From Himantopus leucocephalus (Eukaryota > Chordata > Aves > Charadriiformes > Recurvirostridae), in the NCBI GenBank assembly GCA_003993805.1, contig RSEF01000001.1, positions 211,076,863 through 211,140,862 on the forward strand: a stretch of DNA of 64,000 nt, read 5' to 3'. Each line of letters opens with the position of its first letter. Position 1 is the stretch's first letter. Below are positions 20,844-33,179 of this stretch, piece after piece. The translations under genes were made by a program, and so were the position numbers. A model generated the notes under the pieces. The model saw only the letters and a list, made by a program, of their open reading frames with translations, made no database searches and was not told where the DNA came from.

Positions 20844-23800
20844 GTAAGATGGTGATATAAAGTTCACAATTTAAAATATCAGTAAACAATCCCCAACAGG
20901 GACAAAAAAGCCAGCTCAAAATTCCTCTCTTGGAAACAGAAAGCAAGCATCCTGGCTGGTGGTTTCAATTTATCCCACCGCGCTGGGTTGTGGGTTAATT
21001 GGCCAGTAGCAGAGCGATGCTTCCCATGACCTCTCCTAGGAGCAGTTCTCTTGGGCAGCCGAGGGTGGTCACCAGTTCGGCTGCTGCTGTTAAATCTGCC
21101 TTGTATTTAGGATCCCAAACAGGGAACTTTATAAATTTTTAGGAAAAAGCAAATCTGAGACAGAAACACTGTTGGTGAGATCCTCAGGTCAGCGGGTGCT
21201 TTTGGGGGGTAAGGCTTAGTTAAGGATTCAAGTAAATTCAGTGCCTTAGCTTGCAAGGGGAGGAATGAAGAGTCTCTAAAGGAAAAGAAACATCTTTCTC
21301 TGAAAGGTTATGACATTACATCAAATTTTTACCAAACGAGGAAACTTGCAGCTCCAGGAATAGGGCTAAAGGGGTCTTATTGGTCTTATAAAGGGGTCTA
21401 TTGGCTAATGTTGGCATGTTCCTGATCCTGAACTATTCTGCATAGCTTAGATGACTCTGGGGACATTGGCTAAGTTGTGGCACACACCCCACAGCAACTG
21501 CCCTCGACAGCAGCACTTTGCCTGGGGCAGCCACTCTGCTCTGCGCCGCGGCTGCGTCCTTGCTCTGGGCCTTTCCTGTTTCCAGCATCATCTTCTCAAA
21601 ATACCACGGCCAGTGCTTCTGAAAGCATCTTTAGAAGGCAGACCAATGGCTGTTTTCTGCATGAGGCAACATCTCGTCCAGCTGCATTTGGGGCTTTTAT
21701 GGATTCTTCTTCTCTGCTCCTATTCTTTTATTCATTATAGAAGGAGCAGAGCAAAGATGAAAACCTCGCTCATTATATCTTTCCCCTCTCCTGCTCCAGC
21801 CTATGTGTCTGAAGGACGTTATCATTGAAACAGTTAATTTGGACTAGTAGCAATTGATATCGTCCTTAGATAACAAAGGGAAATTCTTTGCAACAGCAAA
21901 TACTTATTCTGAGCAAAGGCAGCCCCAATTTCCTAAGCTGCCCACCACCTACCACAGCTGCATTACTTGTGACTTCACAGGCTCAACAGTGAAGAAAATG
22001 ACTTTGTTCATCTTCGCTGTCGCCATAATATAGATTTGAAATACTTTCAGTTTTGTGTTAGATTTAATCAGAGTGGGAATGCGCTCTATAGAATATGATC
22101 CAAGCATTTTTACAATGGGCACTGAGCTAACAGACATCCAGGTTATTGAGCAACATATTCATACAGCCAAAGGCTTTAAATCTTGTCCATGAAGAAATGT
22201 TTGAGCAGAACAAGGACATTTCCCTCCTTCCCTTCTTTTCCTTTCTAAAAGTGAATTAATATCCCTTACTAGGGATACCAGTCTAGCCTACATTAACGCT
22301 ACTTAACCCTTGCCTTTACAAAGGATTCTCGTGACCCTTCTCTGGGAAGGGATCACTCCTCCATTTTTTGGAAGTGGGTATTTGTACTCAGCACAGGGAA
22401 TGCCCTCAGGGTAAAGAAGTATCTTTGCCCTGGGAAATTCCACTCTGCTTTAGTTGAGACATTTAATGTTAAACTCCTGTTCTTTCACTTTTCTCATTAT
22501 GCTTAGGCTGGAAAGCATGTTGGCAACACTCCAGCATGACTGAAGCATCCGAGGGAGCTGTGAGGCACATGCTGATGGTTCAAGCCAGGGCTCATTCGGA
22601 ATTCCTGCTGGCTTCAGGCACTGCCAACCTCACAAGCACCTCTGCTCTCTGCAGTTGCTTTTGTAGCAGAGCTGGCCAAAGCAAACGTGTCCCAGCCAAA
22701 GCATCAGCCTGCAACCTATCTCCGTTCACAACCCACCTTAGCTCGTCTATCAGCGTGCTGAGGATGGGCTGAACCTGTTGGCAGAGCAGCAGCAGATACC
22801 GCCTGGAGACACTGCTGAGCTGCCAAAGCAGCTGCAGCTGGGAGATGGTGGAGGACTGTGCTTGCCGTCACCATCCCATCACACCACTCTGGGGCCCCCA
22901 TGATGGATGGAGGGGTGCCATCCCTGGGCAGGAAAAAAAAAAAAAGGTTGCCTTAATCTTCTTTCTTCTCCCTCCACAGTAGTGCCACCAGATCCAGCAC
23001 TAAAACTTGCTTCCCATCCTTCCTCTTCCTCATCAAGGGCAGGAATTCCCCAGCTGAGAAATTAGGGTATCATCTTCCTTCATAAACTCCCCAACAGTAG
23101 CGTATGTCCCTCTCAATCTCTCAGACAAATTGCAGAGACACGAGGCCCTTGCCTTTCAAGGGCAGGAAAGAGGATACTGGATTGTATTCCTTCTCCTTAT
23201 CTTTTAAGGCAAACGCATGAGACAGTGATCCTTTTCAAACATCCCAGACCCAAAACACACAGACACGCACAGAGAAATGAGGGTGTCAGGACCATCACAG
23301 TCTCTGAGTTACAGTACTGAAGGCTCAGGAGNAGATAATTAATGCTTACTTTTGGCCTTCACAAACTGCAGGAGTTTATATATCAGCACTGCATCAGAGT
23401 CTTGCTATGTGGGGTAGAAGCAGTTGACATCCAAATGCTGGAATATGGCCAGAAATGGCATATTTGGAGTTGCTTGTGAAACCTGAATTTAGCCACACTT
23501 ATGTGCAGGCATTAAACTGATTTTTAATTACACAGTTCCATCATGCTTTTTGTCCTGAACCTTCACTGAATCCAGCCCACAGAAGGGATGTCTGAACGGG
23601 ATCCATTCACGTTACATGTGGAAATTTAAATCAGGCATTTCCTAAGTTTTGGTACGCATGGCATTGCAGCCTAAATATTTCTTTCATGCATTCATTTGTT
23701 GAATGCAACATAGATTTGACTACAAAACAAGTTGCAAGATAGGCACAAGCTGGCCGCTTCTTTCATGATCGAAAACTAGCTTCAAGAGGAGGGGGAAGTG

Positions 23801-25080
23801 GTGTTCATATCTGTGAAAATGGTAAAAGTAACCAGTCCTTTCAGCTTACGCCAAAATTTTAGAGTCTGAAACTTCCTTGTAGCACATTGCACGCTCCTGC
23901 AGTTGTGCACTTTCCTGACCAGTCACTCATTACCACCTTTTTGGAAGAAGCATGCACTCCCCTTTCCAGCCGTCTNCTTTGGAAGAAGCACGCACTCCCC
24001 TTTCCAGCTGTCTAGTGCTCCTAGAAACACTGACCGGTGTCCCCACACTGTGTCTGTAATGGCCTTGGGCACAACGAGAAACAACTCCCTGGGTAGGTCC
24101 ACAATGCTAAATAGAAAGCGGTAAGGGCCAGGTGTAGTAAATTGGTTTCTGCCCACACTAGGACCAGTTCCTTCCGGAGCAGTCTGGCCACATCCTAATG
24201 TGTCTTCAGTAGCTTCCCGACTGTTTTGCACAGTTCATCCACTGCAGATAGGTTACTCACACACAGCAGATAATCAAACACCTATCAAATACTTCATTTT
24301 TATTGCGCTCGCCGTTAAGCCTGCAACTCCCCAGCCCTCCCATCACTAGAGCTGAACACCTATTGCTTCTAAAAGAAAGTCAGGCAACTGTATGAGCCTT
24401 CTACATGGAAATGTGAGCCATCGAGATAAATAAAAGGGAAACTGAAAGGAATTAATTTCTACTGTATTTTATATTCTAGGTGTGTCCTTCTCATTTTTAA
24501 TATAATATCCAGATCTTACCATCATCATTTTATTGTGTTTTATTAAAACACTACCACAAATGCACATCTTCCTTTAGTAGGAAAAGAAGCATAACTGAGA
24601 TAAAATCAAGTATTCTTAACCATTTCCCTAATTGTCGCTATTAAATACAGCAGTTGTAGATTAAGATCTCACTTTGAAAAGTCTGTGTGCACATACACAA
24701 TATAAAGACAGTACTATTTCAGACAACGTAGACATAAAATTACCTGTATTTAAAATAACTTGTTTGCTTGAAAATTGGTGTTGAAAATCAGGGCTGTAAA
24801 ATAAAGATTTGAGATCCAAGAGATACAGAGACTCTTACCCTGCATATGAACACCTATCCCCATCTTAATGAGACTGCTCAGTGCAAATGCTGAGTCCTCT
24901 GAAAATCACCCTCCTAATGGCTGAAAATACCAAAACCAATTCTTGCCCCAACGTCCTTCCCTCCTGCCTGATCACCTTACGAGTTCTGGAAACGCATTTA
25001 TTTCCAGCAGTAGTGGTTTAACAAGTGGCAGAACTTTCAAATTTAACTCCTGTGAGTAATTCTTACTTCATGTTTGCCAG
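20844..25080 (+). other. Intron B-C of the unidentified gene (inferred)
   Basis: This 4.2-kb segment runs between the GTAAGA donor and a TTTGCCAG acceptor at 25,080. It contains single-N joins at 23,332 and 23,976, the latter with a duplicated flank. No repeat family or RNA gene was recognised. Open frames such as 21,451-21,828 have no recognisable domain. Confidence 0.5.
23940..24013. repeat. 36-nt direct repeat flanking a single N
   Basis: Positions 23,940-23,975 recur at 23,978-24,013 with two substitutions, on either side of the N at 23,976. This is the same assembly-join pattern as at 9251, 33,070 and 41,189. Confidence 0.9.
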
Positions 25081-25304
25081 ATTGGAGACCATTACACAGA
25101 TGGCAAGGAGCTGCTGAAGTGTTGCAGTCCAAACCTGTAGACAGCCAGACAGCTGCTATGATTTATTTAGTCCTTCAGGAGGCAAGATACTATACTACTT
25201 TATTTGAAGTGACACTAAAAATTGATCTTCTAAAACTACCATATGTTTTGCAGCATGTAATGGAAGTCCTACCCCTAGAGCCAAAGGAATGCAGCATACA
25301 GCAG
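25081..25304 (+). CDS. Unidentified gene, exon C
   Basis: This 224-nt exon follows a TTTGCCAG acceptor and enters in phase 1, exactly complementing exon B; the split codon reads TAT (Tyr). It encodes 74 more residues, including WRPLHRWQGAAEVLQSKPVD and AAMIYLVLQEARYYTTLFEV, then LKLPYVLQHVMEVLPLEPKE. The composition is Leu- and Val-rich, suggesting an alpha-helical repeat or bundle. It ends in phase 0 at a CAG/GTGAGG donor at 25,305, so at least one further exon is expected downstream. I did not find it. I do not recognise the family. Exons A-C together would give about 220 residues. Confidence 0.55.
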
Positions 25305-28300
25305 GTGAGGCAGCCACACGCTCTCCAGAACAGGGTGCTACAGCACTAACATACTTACCTTGTCAGCCTTGGGCTGCACCAGTATCCTTGCTTCGCTGCA
25401 AGCAAACACATGCTACAGTACATTGCAATAAATCAGTATCTGCAGAGACCATTAAAAATTAAAAGCATAAGGCAATTAAAAGTCAGGTGACATGCCTGAC
25501 TCCAGGCAGTGGTCTGTACACACTGAGCACACGATGGGATGGACCCTGAATATTCAGTGCCTCACTGCTCTGCAAGCAGCTGTGAGCTGGTGGTGGTAGT
25601 GAGGACAAGAAAGCACTACACAGGCAGAGCAGCAAGCAGAATAAATATTCTGCCCATCAATCAGAAGTGCTCTGTAAACAGGTAGCAAGCTATAGCATGC
25701 AGGATTAGGTTCAGGTTGAGCCCAGAGCTCCAGAGCACCAATATGTGCATGACTGCACAAAAAAAACCCCAATCAAGTGACAAAAAAAAAAGTGTCAGAG
25801 GCCCACTGATCATTAGCTTCTGTTTCTATCAGACACATGAGGGGTGCAAGGCAAAAGCACTGTCAGGGTGCCATCACAGCCGGTAAAGAACCACATCATA
25901 GGTGAGCTAAGGTAACCACTCTGATCAGGTTAACCTCAAGTACAGTAATCTTGGAGACACAGTGACAATTTCAGTGTAAGTCACTCTCTTGGTTTTGTCT
26001 AGTTTCCAGTTTTGATGGCACAGGCATCATGCATCAGCAGGACCAAATCCATGCATGTGCCCCATGACCATCTTGTAACAGATGTTCTTGCAACCACAAG
26101 CAACTCTAGCTCCAAATCACAGCCACAGCACGTTGTTCTTCATCAGCCTCTCTGCGTGTGCCAAAGCTCTCGCTGTTTCTGACCTCATACTTTATCAGCT
26201 GATGGAGCTTGACAAAAGGAACACATGCCACCTCCAGTGTGATTTGATGATCATACATCACAGTGGGATCTCGCCAGTGACACTCCGCCCTTCCCAAGGC
26301 GCTGAGAATCTTTTATCGGCTGCCCGCTGCCCTTAAGCTGTACATCAAGGAGACAAGAAAACGTAATAAATCTGAGAACCATTTTAGTGAATCAAAGGGA
26401 GAGACGAGGGTGTCTCTGGTTGTGTGGTTTTCTGAACAATTATGGGACTGAGTCATACTGCAAATTTGTTGGACTCACTGATGTGGACTACCAGAGAGGA
26501 AGGCACAGTGTGTGAAGCTGCCACTGCCATGAATTATTTAATGCGCTGGCTAACAGGGCACAGGAATGTATGAATACAGTGGAGAAAGTATGGGAGATCC
26601 ATAGAGCTCGAGCAAGGAGAGAGTTTTAGGATGGACATGAGTTTAATGTTGGGGCTGGAGTGAAGGGAACAAGGCAACCATTTTCAGAAGCAATTAGGGC
26701 TCTCACTCTTTTTTTACAGGCCTTTCAAATAACTGCGTCGGGTTGTGTGATGGGGAAGAGGGGGAGGGATGGGAACGTCTGATGAGCCCCACCATGTAAG
26801 GGCAGGTTATGACAAAGACTGCAGCAGTGGAGCATGCTTTCTTAGACAGAATCATTTGAGCACGTAGTCCTGCTTCCTGGTCCACCCTTTGACCACTGTA
26901 GAAGCACAATTCCTCCTCTGCTCTGGCACCCTATGCTCCAGGTACATTTAGCCAAGGAGTCACAGACCATGACCAGACATCCCCACAAGACCCCTATGAG
27001 CAGGCTGTGCCAGGATGCCTGGGATGTGTGACTGTCCTTAGCTTTGAGGGGCGCTGTGCTCACAATGTGAGAAATGACAGGCCTGTGTTTGCAGCAGCAA
27101 AGTCGGGGAGTTCCAGGGATTAGAACATCTGGATTTGTAACATCTGGCACATTCATCTGTCATGTACCAGATGTATAGACTACACATACACACAGAGCTA
27201 GAAAGCTCCTTGCTTAACAGACACATAGTTTAAATACAAAGGACACAAATACTATCTCCTTTTCACACTGAAGGACTGAGGCAAAAGTTTTACTTCCCCT
27301 CACTTAACCATGTTTTATATGGTACATAAAATTATCCTTTTTGTGCTGTATTCACCACAGCTTTGACAGCCTCTGAACACCTAAGAAAGCCAGGCTATGT
27401 ATTTTACACTTCCTATGTGCTCTAAACAAAAGTTACAACTATGTACAATTTCAGAAAGTATTGCAGGATGTCTGCTTGTCCTTTAATTGGAAATAATCTT
27501 TCACACCTTTGATTCAAGAAAGTTCCTTGTCATTCTCTCTTTTGGGATATCGTTTACCTCAGCTGTGTCAGCCACATGGAATTAAAGATGAACACAGATA
27601 ATTTTATTACTTATCCATTATGTTAATTTTCTTTTACTGTTTCCTGTGTTCAAATCACAAAACGGCAGAACATTCCCTCATAAAAAAACCAAATGATGAT
27701 ACTTGTAAGATAATGGTAAGGGATGTGGCAAGCAAAAGTAGGTTAACAGACTGAACTACACTTATTTTGCATCAGTTATAAAACAGTCTCGTGAATTGTC
27801 CTTAATTGGTTTTGGTTATGTCAGGGCCTTTATTTAATTCTCCATCACTTGTTAGAGCCCTGAGGTAACTCATTTCACAGACAGAAAATTCTGACTGACT
27901 TTGAAAATGTGGTATTGTTGAGCAGAAAGACTCACTGATCAGACTGCTAGTTTCTTTCAGCAGCAGGAGAGATGCAGGAGGTGATTAGCTTTGTTCTCAT
28001 TTACAAAGCACCAGTGGGAATTTCTAAAGGGTTTCACAGGCCCTGGGGATAAGGCCAAGAACAAAACAGGGCAATGAAAAGCAAATAGAGCACTTCATCA
28101 ATAAACTACTTAGAGATGCCACATCAATAGCAAATTAGGAAGAAAGGAAGGCACTCTAATACTTTCACATAGCAAAGGAGGTTTTATATATTGTTTTTAT
28201 TCCTACTTGACTTTTTTTAAACAACTGCACCTCTATCAAACTAAGCTTAGCAGAGGGAATAAAGGTAATACCAACTCACCACAAGGCTATTTGATAAGGT

Positions 28301-30080
28301 TTGAAAGGGAGACGCGCACTGCTCTGTGTTAGTTCTGCAGCGCTGACCTCTCCCAAAGGTTACTACTGCCAGGAACTCCATCCTCGGAAGGGCTGGGAAA
28401 AGAGTGCACCAGTGGGAAAAGGCTACCAGGAACTGCGTGACTGCTTACCAAAGATGCAAAACTGCTGCTGCTACAGCACCCCCTGTCCGCTTGTCTCCAA
28501 AGAGGACACCGTCTGTGTGCCCAGACATAGGTGGGGATGGAAAGCTAAAGAGAAGAGGGGTGGGGAGAGTATCTTATTAGTATCTCATTCTCCATTAATA
28601 AATGGTACTTCTGAACAGTTTATCGCTCCTAACTAGAGAAAAAAAAANTTTAAAGCTGGAACAAAATCAGCACAGGTCTATCGATCTTTTCACTGTAATA
28701 ATGTCGAAGCATTTTGTTTGGATTTTAACACTGCAATAAGCCACTAGCAATTAGCTTATTTTTTTAAAACAAAAATCTCACTTCTAAACAGAAAACATAG
28801 TTTTCATTTTAGAAAAGCCTCCACAAACTCAATTTTCTAGGCTGAAAAAAAAACCCACCACTAGACAAACTCATTTGCCAATTTATAAACCTTTCATGCA
28901 GAAGACTAAGTTAAAAAATACAGGAAAAAAAAAAAAGCCTGCTGCAACAAAGCTGTGTTTTCAAGTTTAAACCAGCTTCAAAACCATCCCACATCAAGCT
29001 TGCTCAACAGCTGCCGATAGACACTAATGGAAAGAGCGACAGAGGCAATTTCCCAGCCACATCGTGCAGTCTCAGGCGGGGCTATTGCAACCCCGCTTCA
29101 GCATCCTGCTCGTGTTCACAGGCTTCTGCATGATTTAAACTGCTCTGGAGTTACACTCTGATGACAGGAACAATACGGGAAACAACAGAAAGAGATACAT
29201 CAACTAATTTACTCCTTGGAGCATGAAGGGGGATGATGTTTTAGTAACCATTTTACAGCCACAGAGTATTCAGATGTTTAGAAATACAGGGTTTACACTG
29301 CTTTGAGGTAGTTTCAAACGGGGAGGTCCATGTGGACTGATGCTCTGACATCAGGTGCTCTCTTTGCCAGCAAGCAGGCCGTACTGGAAACCCAACTCCG
29401 AGTAATATATCCCCAGCGTTCCCGTTTCTTTGCCTCGCGGGATTTTTACCAAAACAGCTGTGTGTCTGGAAGACACCTTCGTGCCGGATATGGGAGGCTT
29501 AAGATGCAATTCCCCAGTCTTTGATAGCAATGCCAAGAGCTTTTTCTCTGGCTCACCGAATTGCTCCAAGGAACCGAACGTACCACGGCTCTTCCCACAG
29601 AACGTTCCACAGCCAGCTGGGACTGCAAAGCTCCCGGGCACAAACCGTCCCGCGCGCACACGAGCAGCCGGTCAGGTAACTTCTCTGTGAGCACACCGAG
29701 GACCTGCGCCAGCAACCGGCGGACTCGCATGGTCATGACCTGCCACGTTCCGACAGCTCCTGCCCCATCCAGCTGAGGGATAAACTCACAGGGGGGGATC
29801 CTTGAGCAGACACGGGCCATTAAAAATTTCAGGAGCACAACTGTTATTACGAGCACACAACCCAGCACAAGAGGGGGTCTCCGCAGAGCCTCTCGCAGGC
29901 TACCCTAACGTAAATAAGAAGATGACTTCAAGACTTCAAGGGGAATCTCTGAGAGACACCATTTCCTTGCTCTTAGCTATGACCACCCAGCAGCTGCCAC
30001 CTTCCCTTGGTTTTCGAACAGGGAGACCCCGGCCAGTTCTGTACCCGCACCAACAGACACCTCCACTCGCTGGCTGGCTC
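25305..30080. other. Intergenic region (or further introns), MTMR2 5' side
   Basis: No repeat family, RNA gene or convincing exon was recognised here. There is a single-N join in an A run at 28,648. GC content rises from about 29,300 towards the MTMR2 CpG island. A + strand open frame at 28,301-28,636 and - strand frames at 29,351-29,868 have no recognisable domain. Confidence 0.65.
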
Positions 30081-30434
30081 CCCCCGTCCCTCACCCTGCT
30101 CTCGCTCCCGAGACTGGGGGGGGATGAGGGGACCCCGGGGCTCACGCTGCGGGACGGGAGGCGGGGGTGTGCCGAGGGGAGGCCGGGGACGGCGCCCTTC
30201 CCCTCGCTGCGGCGGCCGGCCACCTCCCCCGCGTCCCTCAGCCCGGCGAGGGCAAGGAGAGCCGCATGGCGCCCCCGCCGCTTTCCCTGGCTGCCGGGGC
30301 TGCGAGCTGAGGAAGGGGACCACAAGTGCGTGCCGCCCCGGCCTGCCTTCCCCTCAGCCCCGCAGCCGGCGGGCTCGGCCCCCTCCCGCCGCCCCGCCTC
30401 AGCCCGCCCTCCCCGCGCGGCACGCCGGGCCAAC

Positions 30435-30476
30435 ATGGCCGCTTCCCGCCCGGCCCGGCGTCCGCCGCTCGGCTGA
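30435..30476 (+). promoter_or_regulatory. MTMR2: Upstream ORF in the MTMR2 5' leader
   Basis: An ATG at 30,435 in strong context (A at -3, G at +4) opens a 13-codon frame ending with TGA at 30,474-30,476, 40 nt before the MTMR2 start codon. If the transcript begins upstream of 30,435, scanning ribosomes would meet this uORF first, which could lower MTMR2 translation. The position of the transcription start is unknown. Confidence 0.5.
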
Positions 30477-30516
30477 CAGACAGCCGCCGGCCCCGGGGGC
30501 CGCCCCGCCGCCCGGC

Positions 30517-30599
30517 ATGGAGGAGAGCTCCAGCTGCGAGAGCCTCGGCGCCGGGCGGGCGGCGGCGACGCGGCCGCCCAGCGGCGACTCCCTCTCCAG
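30517..30599 (+). CDS. MTMR2: MTMR2 exon 1 (myotubularin-related phosphatase 2, N-terminus)
   Basis: MTMR2 removes the 3-phosphate from PI3P and PI(3,5)P2 on endosomal membranes; loss causes Charcot-Marie-Tooth type 4B1 in humans. This exon begins at the ATG at 30,517 and encodes MEESSSCESLGAGRAAATRP then PSGDSLS, plus two bases of a serine codon. The human N-terminus as I recall it (MEKSSSCESLG, then PPSVDSLSS) aligns with one extra residue here. The donor at 30,600 is GTAACG. The segment is the disordered serine-rich tail ahead of the PH-GRAM domain; the phosphatase domain with its CSDGWDR motif lies in later exons outside the window. The join to exon 2 restores the serine codon. Confidence 0.95.
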
Positions 30600-31578
30600 G
30601 TAACGGCCGCGGCGCCATCGCCCCCTCTTCCCCTCCGCCGCCCGCAGCGGGGCCGGGGCCGGGCTGCCGCTGCCGCAGCGCCGCGGGGCTCGGCGGCTTG
30701 AGGGGCCCTTCGTCAGTCAGGAGCCATCGCGGGGCGTGGGGGGGAGGAAGAGGAAGAGGGGCCGGCGGGGCGAAGGAAACCGTGAGGATGGAGCTGGTGC
30801 CATTTTCTCCCTCCGTGGGCAGCAGGCTCCGGTGTCTCCCCGCCGCCGGGTCTTGCCCGCCGGGGTGTCCCCATGAGGTGTCCCCGCGTTTGGGGTGGCA
30901 TCGGGGGGACGGTGCAGGCGTGGGCACTGCTCGACTGCGGCCAGGCCGGTTTCTTGCCCAGGCGTTTAGTCAGAGCAGGAGGTGCCACCCCCAGCAGCCT
31001 CTCCCCAAAAGCTCTCTAAATAGCCAAAGCTGCGCTGCCCGCCTGCGGTGGGTGCAGTGGCTGGATTTAGGAAATGGGTGGTACAGGTGAGCTCTTGGTG
31101 GAAGGGCAGAGCAGGGCACCAGGGTCACTAGCCGCCTCCCTGCGCGCTGCTGCTCCCGGGCTGGGCCTTGCCCCGTCCTTTTTCAGTAGCAGATTTCCTG
31201 GGGTGCTGTGAGCGTTTGTGGTTTTATCCTCGCAGCTTGTCCTGAGAGGTTGGTTTTGCGCTCTGAATGACTTTTAATGCCATGTGGGTAATTTCCAAGG
31301 TCTTTAAGCCACTGAAGCTGAAAGGAGACTTTCCTGTTCCTCCCACCCTCTGCAGACTGTCGGTGAAGGTTTAATTTTGTGCCTGGCAAGCGCGTCTCGC
31401 TTGGGCTGTGCGTTTGATGGAGGAGAGTGCGGTAGGGTAGCAAGGGAGGATGTTGGCTGGTGGACAGGGGTGGTGGCACAGGAGGGCCCTGGGTTTCATG
31501 GGAGGGCCTGGGAGTAGGGTGACCTGGTGGCTGAAGGTTATTCTGTCCCCGGTCCAGCTGCCCTCACCATGGGCAGGT

Positions 31579-32150
31579 CATAGGATCCCAAGGTAACTCA
31601 GGGATCTTAGCATCCCTCAGTCCAGCCTTCTGCTCACAGCAGGGACAGCTCTGAGATCAGATCAGGCTGCTCGTGGCTTTCACCCAGTCTGGTCTTGAAA
31701 ACCTACAAAGATGGAGACTGCACAACCTCTCTGGGCAGCCCATCTCCATCTCCTGGATACTTTCCACATAGGCACTGGGGCTGTTTTTCAGTCCCTTGAT
31801 GCAGTCTCTGCTCCAGGCTCCCCCAGCCTCTCCTCACGGGCAGATGTTCCACCCCACTGTCTTGGCGGCGCTTTCCTGAACTCTATCCAGCTCATCAATG
31901 TCTTTCCTGCACTGGGGGACTAAAACCTGGATGCAGTATTCCAGAAGTGCTCTAATGAGTGCCGACTAAAGGGGGATCCATCCCTGGATCTCCTGGCTCT
32001 GCGTCTCTTCTTACAGCACAGGGTACTGGTAGCCTCTTTGCTGGCAGCATCTCTGTACTCCCATGCTTGTTTTTTCCCCAGCAGGACCCCCAGGGCCTTT
32101 CCCACAGAGCTGCTCTCCAGACAGACAGTTCCCAGTTTGCGCTTGGGCTT
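31579..32150 (-). mobile_element. Long CR1 LINE fragment, antisense
   Basis: The + strand reads as the reverse complement of CR1 over about 570 bp. Blocks in order are GACTGCACAACCTCTCTGGG, CTCCAGGCTCCCCCAGCCTC, then CTATCCAGCTCATCAATGTC, CTGGATGCAGTATTCCAGAA, GAGTGCCGACTAAAGGGGGA, and AGCAGGACCCCCAGGGCCTT. These correspond to the 3' UTR and the end of the ORF2 region. The copy is diverged and carries no intact reverse transcriptase. It is the longest repeat in the window. Confidence 0.8.
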
Positions 32151-32973
32151 CTTCCTGCTCGAGTCCATGACTCCTCATGCTCATTTCACCTTCCTTCATC
32201 AAATTGTTCTATTCTCTGCTCTCTGTATCGGTTTCCTTGTGCAGTTTACCTGTGCTAGTGCCTACAGGCCTCTTTCCCCCTTATCTAACTGACCCAATAT
32301 ACACTTCTTTTTCCCTCTGCATCAACTTGGACCCATGTGGAGGTCAGACACTGTAAGAGACACAGGCCTGTGGACACAAAAGAGAGCTTAACTCGGAAGA
32401 GCTAGTGGCTACAAGGAAACTCCTGTTCAGCCTCTCAGCAGCATGCCCTGCACGGATGGAACTGCTGGGAAATTGAGATGATGAATCTGTTTTTGTTCAG
32501 CGTGCACAAGGCTATGTCCTCCAAGCCCTGAAAAGGCCCAGACTTGAGCAGATTGCTTGGGATATAAGAAAGCTTACCCAAAAGCTTTCAGAATTTCAAG
32601 TCTCTGCTCCAACATCTAGAACTTGCAGAAGAAAGCTAGCCAATATTTTGAGGTATTCCAAACAAAATATATTTTTCTTTAGCCAGGTGTTGGAAATAGA
32701 CAAATATTTTTCATCTGCAGTTATTAATTAAAAAACCCTGACGTTGAGTTGGTGTATGCTGTGAAACTTGTTACTTAAAGTGGGTAAGATTAGGGCAAAA
32801 TTAAAAGAAAGTAAAATAAGGTTCTTGTAATGAGATATGCGTGGTAACCCTCAGAATGTTTATTACCAACTTCCCCTGAAAATCTAGTGATACTTATGCA
32901 CAAACAAATAATTTTCCTATGAATTGGACTTTAGATCCATTTTAAGTTGGGGTTTTTTTTAAGATTTTTTTCC

Positions 32974-33179
32974 TTAGAGCTGTCCTGCAGTCTGATTTTA
33001 CGCGTCAGAACAATCCCTCTGAAGGTAGTGTGACTATTTGTATGCATTGAAACATAGGTAGTTTCATCTNTTTTTTTTAGAGCTTAGAGCTGTCCTGCAG
33101 TCTGATTTTATGCATCAGAACAATCCCTCTGAAGCTAGTGTGACTATTTGTATGCATTGAAACATAGGTAGTTTCATCT
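32974..33179. repeat. 96-nt direct repeat around a single N
   Basis: Positions 32,974-33,069 are repeated at 33,084-33,179 with three substitutions. The N at 33,070 directly follows the first copy, and a T-rich 13-nt stretch leads into the second. Confidence 0.95.

Larger units (their letters stand above)
30080..30960 (+). promoter_or_regulatory. MTMR2: CpG island and promoter of MTMR2
   Basis: About 0.9 kb is very GC-rich with dense CpG, in sharp contrast to the AT-leaning flanks. It surrounds the first coding exon of MTMR2. No TATA box is evident, which suits a broadly expressed gene with dispersed start sites. Runs of G (for example near 30,115-30,180 and 30,731-30,775) could form G-rich structures. 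The exact transcription start cannot be read from sequence. The GC-rich open frames across this region on both strands are a composition effect. Confidence 0.85.

Noticed and set aside
28301..28636. A 111-codon + strand frame after a TTCTGCAG acceptor-like site, as a possible next exon of the unidentified gene
   Set aside because: No good donor or matching composition, and no similarity to exons A-C.
29446..29868. Possible divergent - strand gene sharing the MTMR2 promoter
   Set aside because: The frame has no recognisable domain, and no splice pattern could be followed. A divergent non-coding transcript is possible but unsupported.
29802..30476. Long GC-rich open frames on both strands across the MTMR2 CpG island
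   Set aside because: Stop codons are rare in such GC-rich DNA, so long frames arise by composition; the real coding part is 30,517-30,599.
32974..33179. Biological tandem duplication
   Set aside because: Four such cases in the window, each at or next to an isolated N, point to assembly joins rather than biology.
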